From contig JAWMQN010000004.1 of the NCBI GenBank assembly GCA_033283265.1, positions 62,001-126,000 of the forward strand: a stretch of 64,000 bases of DNA, written 5' to 3'. How positions within the stretch are numbered: the stretch's first letter is position 1; each line of letters begins with the position of its first letter. Source of the DNA: Mangrovimicrobium sp033283265 (lineage in GTDB: Bacteria; Pseudomonadota; Gammaproteobacteria; Pseudomonadales; Halieaceae). This document shows, piece after piece, positions 45,471 through 52,190 of the stretch. A program made the translations under genes and the position numbers. A model generated the notes under the pieces. That model made no database searches, was not told where the DNA came from, and saw only the letters and a list, made by a program, of their open reading frames with translations.

Positions 45471-46343
45471 TTGCAAGCTGTCAGCACACCCGCCCGGACG
45501 ATCAACTGCGCCGGGCGCTCGCTGGATATTTCCCGCCCCCGTGTGATGGGCATCCTCAATACCACGCCGGACTCCTTCTCCGACGGCGGTAGTCTCTATC
45601 GCGCCGGCAAGCTCGATCTGGATATCGCCTTGCGCCGGGCGGAGGCGATGGTGGCGGCGGGTGCCGCGCTGCTGGATATCGGCGGTGAATCGACCCGCCC
45701 GGGAGCGGCGGCTGTAGGAGAGGCGGAAGAGCTGGAGCGGGTCCTGCCCCTGGTGGAACGTATTGCGGCGGAACTCGACGCCGTGATCTCAATCGACACC
45801 AGTACGCCGGCCGTGATGCGCGAGGCGGCGGCCCTCGGTGCCGGGCTGATCAACGACGTGCGCGCCCTGCAGCGACCGGGCGCGCTGGCGGCCGCCGCCG
45901 CCACCGGCCTGCCGCTGTGCCTGATGCACATGCAGGGCGAGCCGGGCTCGATGCAGTCGAATCCGCACTACGGAGATGTGCTGGGTGAGGTGAACGGGTT
46001 TCTCTCGCAGCGCATCGATGCCTGTGAAGAGGCAGGAATAGCCCGGGAGCGCATCCTGCTCGACCCGGGTTTTGGTTTCGGCAAGTCGCTGGAGCACAAC
46101 CTGCGCCTGCTGCGCGACCTGCCGCAACTGGCGGTTCACGGCCTGCCACTACTGGTGGGCCTGTCGCGCAAATCGATTATCGGCAAGCTCATCGGCCGCG
46201 AGGTGGATGAGCGCCTCCCGGCGAGCCTGGCGCTGGCGGTGTTGGCAGCGGAGCGTGGCGCTGCCATCATTCGTTGCCACGACGTGGCGGCCACGGCAGA
46301 CGCGTTGGCCATGTGCCAGGCGCTGCAAGACCTGGATAGATAG
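45471..46343 (+). CDS. folP: Dihydropteroate synthase FolP
   Basis: A 290-residue folate-pathway enzyme joining p-aminobenzoate and hydroxymethyl-dihydropterin diphosphate. Signatures are GILNTTPDSFSDGG, DIGGESTRPGA and the late ARKSIIG-type motif, here SRKSIIG. The likely start is TTG 45471, seven bases after the ftsH stop; it leaves about 24 residues before VMGILNTTP, as in E. coli FolP. A later ATG would remove part of the barrel. Confidence 0.91.
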   Translation: MQAVSTPARTINCAGRSLDISRPRVMGILNTTPDSFSDGGSLYRAGKLDLDIALRRAEAMVAAGAALLDIGGESTRPGAAAVGEAEELERVLPLVERIAAELDAVISIDTSTPAVMREAAALGAGLINDVRALQRPGALAAAAATGLPLCLMHMQGEPGSMQSNPHYGDVLGEVNGFLSQRIDACEEAGIARERILLDPGFGFGKSLEHNLRLLRDLPQLAVHGLPLLVGLSRKSIIGKLIGREVDERLPASLALAVLAAERGAAIIRCHDVAATADALAMCQALQDLDR

Positions 46344-46348
46344 GAAGT

Positions 46349-47698
46349 ATGAGAAAACGATATTTCGGCACTGACGGGATTCGCGGTGAAGTGGGCCAGG
46401 GTGCCATCACCCCGGACTTCATGCTGCGTCTCGGCTGGGCCTGCGGCCGGGTGTTCGCCCGCCAGCCTGGCGTAGAGGGACGCTGCCTGGTGATTATCGG
46501 CAAGGATACGCGGGTTTCCGGTTATATGTTCGAGTCTGCCCTCGAGGCGGGCCTGGTGGCGGCCGGCGTCGACGTGAAGCTGCTCGGGCCGATGCCCACG
46601 CCGGCAGTGGCCTTGATGACGCGCACCCTGGCCGCAGACGCAGGCATTGTCATCAGTGCCTCCCACAACCCCTTCCAGGACAACGGCATCAAGTTTTTCT
46701 CCGCCGCCGGAACCAAGCTCCCCGATGAACTCGAGCTGGCCATTGAGGCGGAACTGGAGCTGGGGCTGGAGACTGTCGGCTCGCGGGATATCGGCAAGGT
46801 CGCCAGGGTGGTGGATGCCGCCGGGCGCTACATCGAATTCTGCAAGTCCACCGTGCCGGAAAATTTCAGCCTGCGCGGCATGCGTATAGCGGTGGACTGT
46901 GCCCACGGTGCCACCTACCACATCGCACCCAGTGTTTTCGCCGAGTTGGGCGCTGAGGTTGTCAGCATGGGCGTGCAGCCCGATGGCTTCAACATCAACG
47001 AGGGTGTCGGCTCGACCGATACCGTGGCCCTGGCTGAACTGGTGATGGCGCGGGGTGCCGATCTCGGTATCGCCTTCGACGGCGACGGTGACCGGGTGTT
47101 GTTTATCGACGGCGACGGTGAACAGGTGGATGGCGACGAGCTCCTCTACATTATCGCCGCGCACCGCGCTGCGACGGGCGGTGCAGATACCGGCGTAGTC
47201 GGCACGCTGATGTCCAACCTGGGACTGGAGCTGGCCCTGCGCGACGCCGGCCTGGACTTCGCCCGGGCCAAAGTCGGCGACCGCTACGTGAAGGAATTGA
47301 TGGAAGAGCGTGGCTGGAGTCTCGGCGGCGAGTCCTCCGGACACATCATCTGCAGTGACCTGACGACAACCGGTGACGGTATCGTCGCCGCGCTGCAGGT
47401 GTTGCTCGCCCTCCGTGAGAGCGGTGAGAGCCTGGCGCTGTTGCGTCGGCGGATGCGTAAATTCCCACAACTCATGATCAACGTGCCCTCGGCTGCCGGT
47501 GCTGCCGCCGACCGGCAGGCCCAACTGGATGCCGCGGTGGCGCGTACCGAGGCCGCGCTGGGCGAGCGGGGCAGGGTGTTGCTGCGCCCCTCCGGCACCG
47601 AGCCGGTGATGCGGGTCATGGTCGAGGGCGAGGATGCAAGCGCGGTGCGTGAGCACTGCGAGGCACTTTCCCTCGAGGTAGCGCGTATTCTTGGATAG
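46349..47698 (+). CDS. glmM: Phosphoglucosamine mutase GlmM
   Basis: A 449-residue mutase that converts glucosamine-6-P to glucosamine-1-P for UDP-GlcNAc. The N-terminal KRYFGTDGIRG, the phosphoserine loop ISASHNPFQDNGIKFF, the Mg loop FDGDGDRV and the C-terminal phosphate loop RPSGTEPVMRVM are all present. It lies five bases after folP, the usual gammaproteobacterial arrangement. Confidence 0.96.
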   Translation: MRKRYFGTDGIRGEVGQGAITPDFMLRLGWACGRVFARQPGVEGRCLVIIGKDTRVSGYMFESALEAGLVAAGVDVKLLGPMPTPAVALMTRTLAADAGIVISASHNPFQDNGIKFFSAAGTKLPDELELAIEAELELGLETVGSRDIGKVARVVDAAGRYIEFCKSTVPENFSLRGMRIAVDCAHGATYHIAPSVFAELGAEVVSMGVQPDGFNINEGVGSTDTVALAELVMARGADLGIAFDGDGDRVLFIDGDGEQVDGDELLYIIAAHRAATGGADTGVVGTLMSNLGLELALRDAGLDFARAKVGDRYVKELMEERGWSLGGESSGHIICSDLTTTGDGIVAALQVLLALRESGESLALLRRRMRKFPQLMINVPSAAGAAADRQAQLDAAVARTEAALGERGRVLLRPSGTEPVMRVMVEGEDASAVREHCEALSLEVARILG

Positions 47699-47761
47699 CG
47701 CCTTGCTTGCGTCTGCCTTCTTGGGTAAGATTGCGGCCGCTTTTTTTGGCCCGGAGGATTC

Positions 47762-48505
47762 ATGCGTCGACCGCTGGTAGCGGGTAACTGGAAGATGCAC
47801 GGTACGCGGGCCAGTGTTGGCGAACTGCTTACCGGGCTCGGACGCGAGATCACCACGACCGCTGTAGAAGTGGTAGTTTGTCCGACCTTCGTGCACCTGG
47901 ATATGGCACTCGACGCTTTGGCGGCAGGTGCGGTTGGTGTGGGTGCGCAGGATTGCACTGCCCCTGTCGAAGGTGCCTACACCGGTGACGTTTCTGCGGC
48001 GATGCTGGCGGACCTCGGTTGTAAATGGGTGATCATCGGTCACTCCGAACGTCGTGCCGGCCACGCTGAAAGCGATGTGCTGGTCGGGCAGAAACTGCAG
48101 GCTGCGGCCGCAGCCGGGTTGGTGCCGATTCTTTGTGTCGGCGAAACCCGGCAGCAGCGCGAGGCAGGGGCCGCCGAGGCAGTAGTGGCCGGGCAGTTGC
48201 GCGGCGCGCTGAAGGGCTCTACAGTGCCGTCCTCCCTGGTTATTGCCTATGAGCCGGTGTGGGCCATCGGTACCGGCCTCACGGCGTCGCCGGAACAGGC
48301 GCAGGAAATGCACGCTTTTATCCGTGGGCAACTTGCCGCTCTGGGTAATGTGGACGCCGCTGCCACACGCATCTTGTACGGCGGCAGTGTGAAGCCGGGC
48401 AATGCGGAAGAATTGTTCAGCCAGCCGGATATCGACGGCGGGCTGGTTGGCGGGGCGTCACTGGTTGCGGAAGATTTTCTCGCCATCGTCGCCGCCGCGA
48501 ATTGA
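47762..48505 (+). CDS. tpiA: Triosephosphate isomerase TpiA
   Basis: A 247-residue glycolytic enzyme. Catalytic Lys is in AGNWKMHG, His in IIGHSERRA, and Glu in AYEPVWAIGTG. The phosphate loop LYGGSVKPGN is present. A CGGAGGA site precedes ATG 47762. Confidence 0.96.
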   Translation: MRRPLVAGNWKMHGTRASVGELLTGLGREITTTAVEVVVCPTFVHLDMALDALAAGAVGVGAQDCTAPVEGAYTGDVSAAMLADLGCKWVIIGHSERRAGHAESDVLVGQKLQAAAAAGLVPILCVGETRQQREAGAAEAVVAGQLRGALKGSTVPSSLVIAYEPVWAIGTGLTASPEQAQEMHAFIRGQLAALGNVDAAATRILYGGSVKPGNAEELFSQPDIDGGLVGGASLVAEDFLAIVAAAN

Positions 48506-48544
48506 TACGAATTGGATGATGTCCCTCGCGGGACGGGACTGAAA

Positions 48545-48928
48545 ATGCTGCAGATAGTTTTGGTTGTACACCTGCTGGTCGCGCTGGCCATTATTGGCCT
48601 GATCATGATGCAGCAGGGCAAGGGCGCCGATATGGGCGCCTCGTTCGGCGCCGGGGGTTCGCAGACCCTGTTCGGCTCCACCGGTGGTGGCAATGTCCTG
48701 ACCCGGGCGACGTCCTGGTTGGTGGCGGTATTTTTCGCTACCAGCTTTGGCCTGGCGATCCTGGCCAATCAAAATTCTGCTCCGGTGAACGATCTGGGTA
48801 TTGAATTGCCCGCAACTACAGTACAATCTGCGCCCCAGTCAGCAGGTGAAGAGCTGCCCGTGGTGGACGAAGACGTCCCCGCCGTCAGCAGCGAGGTCAC
48901 CGAGGGAGATCTCCCCGAACTGGACTGA
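48545..48928 (+). CDS. secG: Preprotein translocase subunit SecG
   Basis: A 127-residue inner-membrane protein with two helices (about 3-22 and 52-72) joined by the typical loop MMQQGKGADMGASFG and LFGSTGGGN. It assists SecYE during protein export. The C-terminal tail of about 50 residues is acidic and longer than needed. I use ATG 48545; an in-frame TTG at 48512 would add 11 residues not found in the family. tRNA-Leu follows eight bases later. Confidence 0.93.
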   Translation: MLQIVLVVHLLVALAIIGLIMMQQGKGADMGASFGAGGSQTLFGSTGGGNVLTRATSWLVAVFFATSFGLAILANQNSAPVNDLGIELPATTVQSAPQSAGEELPVVDEDVPAVSSEVTEGDLPELD

Positions 48929-48936
48929 GAGAATAC

Positions 48937-49022
48937 GCCGAAGTGGTGGAATTGGTAGACACGCTATCTTGAGGGGGTAGTGAGCTATGCTCGTGCGGGT
49001 TCAAGTCCCGCCTTCGGCACCA
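48937..49022 (+). tRNA. tRNA-Leu (GAG anticodon), CCA encoded
   Basis: The acceptor stem GCCGAAG/CTTCGGC closes the 86-base molecule. The anticodon loop TTGAGGG, between CTATC and GGTAG, gives GAG. The long variable arm (TGAGCTATGCTCGT) and the T loop GGTTCAAGTCC are typical of leucine tRNA. It lies directly after secG, as in many gammaproteobacteria, and is probably co-transcribed with it. Confidence 0.95.
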
Positions 49023-49030
49023 ACACAAAA
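49001..49030 (+). repeat. Direct repeat of tRNA-Leu 3' end, copy 1
   Basis: The last 22 bases of tRNA-Leu, including CCA, plus eight bases beyond form a 30-base sequence that is repeated exactly at 49081-49110, with copies 80 bases apart. This copy is the functional one inside the tRNA. Confidence 0.85.
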
Positions 49031-49080
49031 GTCACGAGGCTCCACGCAGTGGAGTGCCCGTGCGGCCCTGGCCGGGCGCG
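49031..49080 (+). other. 50-base segment between tRNA-Leu 3' repeats
   Basis: The insert is GC-rich and contains CTCCAC-GCA-GTGGAG and a GCCCG/CGGGC pair, so it can fold into two small hairpins. It has no open reading frame. It may be a remnant of a second tRNA gene or of an integration event. Confidence 0.55.
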
Positions 49081-49110
49081 TCAAGTCCCGCCTTCGGCAC
49101 CAACACAAAA
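49081..49110 (+). repeat. Direct repeat of tRNA-Leu 3' end, copy 2
   Basis: An exact 30-base copy of 49001-49030, ending just before the terminator. It contains T-stem and acceptor bases with CCA, but no matching 5' half of a tRNA precedes it. Confidence 0.85.
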
Positions 49111-49135
49111 AAGCCCGGCATCTGCCGGGCTTTTT
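49107..49135 (+). terminator. Terminator of the secG/tRNA-Leu transcript
   Basis: AGCCCGGCA and TGCCGGGCT pair around a two-base gap, are preceded by A residues and followed by TTTTT. This is a strong intrinsic terminator for rightward transcription. Confidence 0.85.
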
Positions 49136-49165
49136 GCTTTTCCAATACCCGAGGGTTTCCCGGGC

Positions 49166-49191
49166 ATAAAAAACCCCGCGTTGCGGGGTTT
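49166..49191 (-). terminator. Terminator of the sorting-signal protein gene
   Basis: AAACCCCGC and GCGGGGTTT pair around a three-base loop. On the leftward strand it ends in a T-run, about 30 bases past the stop codon at 49224. It can also act weakly rightward. Confidence 0.8.
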
Positions 49192-49223
49192 AAATGTTCG
49201 TGCCAGACGCCTGTCAGGCGGGC

Positions 49224-49718
49224 TTAGCGACGCAGGCGGCGAACGCCAATCGCTGCAACGAGGCCGCCAAGCAGCAGCAGGCCGCCCAGGGGCAGTGCCG
49301 GTACAGCCGTCGGGCTCGAGGCAGTGGCGAAAACATAGTAATAGGTCTCGTCCAATGACGGACAACCCGACGGACAGTCATTGAAAGAGCCATCCCAGTA
49401 GGTGATAGATACGGAGTTTCCGGAAACACCATAGCCCACCAGTGCTGACGGATCGTCGGGAGCACCGGGGTTGCCCACGAGGTCGCCCAGTTGGTACTGC
49501 ACGGCGTTGGTGACGGCGGCGGCGAGTGACGGGTTGCCCCACCAGGGTTGCGCCTGGAACTGGGCTTCATTCCCCTGGTAGGGCAATGCCTCGGACACCA
49601 GGGTATAAGTGGTGCCATTCACTGAGACACTGATTGGGCCCGCGGCGAGTGCCGACTGGGCACCAAGGAGCAGGCAGGTGAGCGCGGCGGCCCACAAAGT
49701 TTTGCTTAGATTGCGCAT
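49224..49718 (-). CDS. Exported protein with C-terminal sorting-like signal
   Basis: A 164-residue protein with a Sec signal peptide (cleavage near SALAAGP) and a small extracytoplasmic domain with Tyr/Asn-rich strands and two Cys (NDCPSGCPS). The C terminus has a short motif AVPALPLGG, a hydrophobic helix and a terminal Arg cluster (RRLRR). That layout is like exosortase or rhombosortase substrates (PEP-CTERM, GlyGly-CTERM classes), but I cannot assign the class. AGGGGG precedes ATG 49718. No sortase gene is in the window. Confidence 0.8.
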   Translation of the reverse strand: MRNLSKTLWAAALTCLLLGAQSALAAGPISVSVNGTTYTLVSEALPYQGNEAQFQAQPWWGNPSLAAAVTNAVQYQLGDLVGNPGAPDDPSALVGYGVSGNSVSITYWDGSFNDCPSGCPSLDETYYYVFATASSPTAVPALPLGGLLLLGGLVAAIGVRRLRR

Positions 49719-49831
49719 GTAATCCCCCTGATTGTACGCTGTTTGATTGTGGCTGGATGCATGGCGCCAAGAGTGGAGCCGAATTGAAAACTCGCTAAAA
49801 TAAGTTTTGTTATTCTGAAATACACAATAAG

Positions 49832-49843
49832 GCGTCATGACGC
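49832..49843. promoter_or_regulatory. Perfect 12-base palindrome GCGTCATGACGC
   Basis: This lies in an A/T-rich region 114 bases upstream of the sorting-signal protein start and 40 bases before the tRNA-fMet promoter. Its symmetry suits a dimeric regulator. No regulator gene adjoins it. Confidence 0.4.
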
Positions 49844-49885
49844 ATATTTCCACGCTAGGCGGTTAAAATAGTTCGCTTTACCCGG

Positions 49886-49914
49886 TTGACCGACAGGGGG
49901 GCGATACCTATAAT
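49886..49914 (+). promoter_or_regulatory. Promoter of the tRNA-fMet/rimP operon
   Basis: TTGACC (49886-49891), 17 bases, then TATAAT (49909-49914) form a near-consensus promoter. The bases after the -10 are GC-rich (GCACCACC), as in growth-rate-controlled stable-RNA promoters. Transcription would start near 49921. Confidence 0.75.
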
Positions 49915-49995
49915 GCACCACCTCGAATTTGGGGCGAGGTAGTAAATCGTCCCCGAGGTGATTGCCGAGGGGCTTTCACATCGAGGCAGTTTTGA

Positions 49996-50072
<77 letters not shown>

Positions 50073-50111
50073 ACATATCGTCGCACGCTCCGAAACCGCG
50101 ACGATTATCGG

Positions 50112-50135
50112 AAAGCCCCTTTACTGGGGCTTTTT
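50112..50135 (+). terminator. Terminator or attenuator between tRNA-fMet and rimP
   Basis: AAAGCCCC and GGGGCTTT pair around a six-base loop and are followed by TTTTT. It should end much of the transcription from the tRNA-fMet promoter, while read-through supplies rimP-nusA-infB, as in the E. coli metY operon. Confidence 0.75.
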
Positions 50136-50158
50136 CGTACTTGAAATAAGGTGCCGGC

Positions 50159-50614
50159 GTGGCGGGAAAGACTGAACAGATCCAGCAGATGCTGGAGCCC
50201 ACAGTGGAAGCCCTGGGCTTCGAGCTGTGGGGCGTCGAGTACCTGTCGCAGGGCCGGCACAGCGTGCTGCGAGTCTATATCGAGAGCGAAAACGGCATCA
50301 GTGTGGACGATTGCGCCACCGTCAGTGAGCAGGTGAGCAGTGTGCTCGACGTGGAAGACCCCATTGCGGGGGAGTACACACTCGAGGTTTCGTCGCCGGG
50401 CATGGACAGGCTGCTGTTCAAGCTGGCGCAGTACCCTGCCTACACAGGGGAAATTATCGACCTGCGGCTGCGCAGTCCCTTCGAGGGAAGGCGCAGGTTC
50501 AAGGGTATTTTGAAAGGCATCGAGGGTGAGGACGTGGTGGTCCAGGTTGACGACCACGAGTACCTGTTGCCCCACAGCGCGATCGACAAGGCGCGCGTAG
50601 AACCCCGCATCTGA
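50159..50614 (+). CDS. rimP: Ribosome maturation factor RimP
   Basis: A 151-residue protein that helps mature the 30S subunit. The N-terminal region (MLEPTVEALGFELWGVEYL) and the central YTLEVSSPGMDRLL are the family hallmarks. The start is GTG 50159, with AAGG eight bases upstream. It is first in the rimP-nusA-infB group. Confidence 0.94.
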   Translation: MAGKTEQIQQMLEPTVEALGFELWGVEYLSQGRHSVLRVYIESENGISVDDCATVSEQVSSVLDVEDPIAGEYTLEVSSPGMDRLLFKLAQYPAYTGEIIDLRLRSPFEGRRRFKGILKGIEGEDVVVQVDDHEYLLPHSAIDKARVEPRI

Positions 50615-50643
50615 AAGCGGCTTGTGAACTGGCGAGGCTAGAG

Positions 50644-52137
50644 ATGAACAAGGAAATTCTGCTGGTAGCGGAAGCTGTCTCCAACGAGAAAGGGGTGTCC
50701 GAGGACATCATTTTCGAGGCGATCGAACTCGCCCTGGCGACTGCGACCAAGAAGCGCTACGAAGAGGATTCGGATATCGAGGTCGTCATCGACCGCAAGA
50801 GTGGCGACTACGTCACCAAGCGTCGCTGGCTGGTCGTGCCCGACGACGAACTCGCGCTGCTGGGCACCCAGTTCACCACCGAGGAAGCCGCGGAGAAGGA
50901 CGAGAGCCTGAAGCCGGGTGATATCTACGAGGAAGTGGTGGAGAACGTCGGCTTTGGCCGTATCGCCGCGCAGACCGCCAAGCAGGTGATCGTGCAGCGC
51001 GTGCGCGACGCCGAGCGCGCCCAGGTGGTCGAGCAGTACATGGACCGGGTCGGCGAACTGGTCGCTGGCTCGGTAAAGAAGGTGACCCGCGACAACGTCA
51101 TCGTCGATCTCGGCAACAATGCCGAGGGCCTGCTGCCGCGCAGCGAGCTGGTCGGTCGTGAGACTTTCCGTGTCAACGACCGCGTCCGCGCCATCCTCAA
51201 GGAAATCAGCGCAGAATCCCGCGGCCCGCAGCTGATCCTCAGCCGCGCCTGCCCGGAGATGCTGATCGAGCTGTTCAAGATCGAGGTGCCGGAAATTTCC
51301 GAGGGCGTGATCCAGATTCGCGCCGCTGCCCGCGACCCCGGTTCCCGGGCGAAAATCGCGGTAAAAACCAACGACCAGCGCATCGACCCGGTCGGTGCCT
51401 GCGTCGGGATGCGCGGCTCCCGCGTGCAGGCGGTCTCCAACGAACTCGACAACGAGCGCGTGGACATCGTGCTGTGGGACGACAACCCCGCGCAGCTGGT
51501 GGTGAATGCCATGGCGCCGGCGGAAGTCGAGTCCATCGTTGTCGACGAAGACTCCGGCACCATGGACGTCGCGGTGTCCGAGGACAACCTGGCCCAGGCC
51601 ATCGGCCGCGCCGGCCAGAACGTGCGCCTCGCCAGTGAGCTGACCCAGTGGTCCATCAACGTGATGAGCCTGGAAGACGCCGCGGCCAAGCACGAGGCCG
51701 AGGCCGGTGAAGTGATCAGCGTGTTCTGCGAACACCTCGATGTGGATGAAGACGTGGCGGAAATCCTGGTAGAGGAAGGCTTCACCACGCTGGAAGAGGT
51801 GGCCTACGTGCCCCTTGAAGAGCTGACCGCCATCGAGGGCTTCGACGAGGACATCGCCGAGGAACTGCGGGCGCGCGCCAAGGATGCGCTGCTCACCCAG
51901 GCTATCGCCTCGGAAGAGCAGTTGGGTGCCACCGAGCCCGCCGATGATCTGCTCAACATGGACGGGATGGACCGCCACCTGGCCTATGTACTGGCCAGCC
52001 GCGGCATCGTGACCATGGAAGATCTCGCCGAGCAGGGCGTGGAAGACCTGATGGATATTGAAGAAATGACTGAAGCGCGCGCGGGTGAATTGATCATGAC
52101 CGCGCGTGCACCCTGGTTTGCCGAGGCCGACAGCTGA
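50644..52137 (+). CDS. nusA: Transcription termination/antitermination factor NusA
   Basis: A 497-residue RNA polymerase-binding factor. The N-terminal domain (residues 1-130) is followed by an S1 domain (about 135-200), two KH domains (about 230-345, including VGACVGMRGSRVQ and IGRAGQNVRLAS) and two acidic AR2-type C-terminal repeats (about 360-495), the arrangement found in E. coli. GAGGC precedes the ATG. Confidence 0.96.
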   Translation: MNKEILLVAEAVSNEKGVSEDIIFEAIELALATATKKRYEEDSDIEVVIDRKSGDYVTKRRWLVVPDDELALLGTQFTTEEAAEKDESLKPGDIYEEVVENVGFGRIAAQTAKQVIVQRVRDAERAQVVEQYMDRVGELVAGSVKKVTRDNVIVDLGNNAEGLLPRSELVGRETFRVNDRVRAILKEISAESRGPQLILSRACPEMLIELFKIEVPEISEGVIQIRAAARDPGSRAKIAVKTNDQRIDPVGACVGMRGSRVQAVSNELDNERVDIVLWDDNPAQLVVNAMAPAEVESIVVDEDSGTMDVAVSEDNLAQAIGRAGQNVRLASELTQWSINVMSLEDAAAKHEAEAGEVISVFCEHLDVDEDVAEILVEEGFTTLEEVAYVPLEELTAIEGFDEDIAEELRARAKDALLTQAIASEEQLGATEPADDLLNMDGMDRHLAYVLASRGIVTMEDLAEQGVEDLMDIEEMTEARAGELIMTARAPWFAEADS

Positions 52138-52190
52138 TCGGTTGCGGTAAGGCAGACGGACGCAAAACAGGGTATCGAGGAGAACATAGC

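Noticed and set aside
46136..48331. Long leftward open frame across glmM and tpiA
   Set aside because: Antisense to two certain core genes; no motif or start signal.
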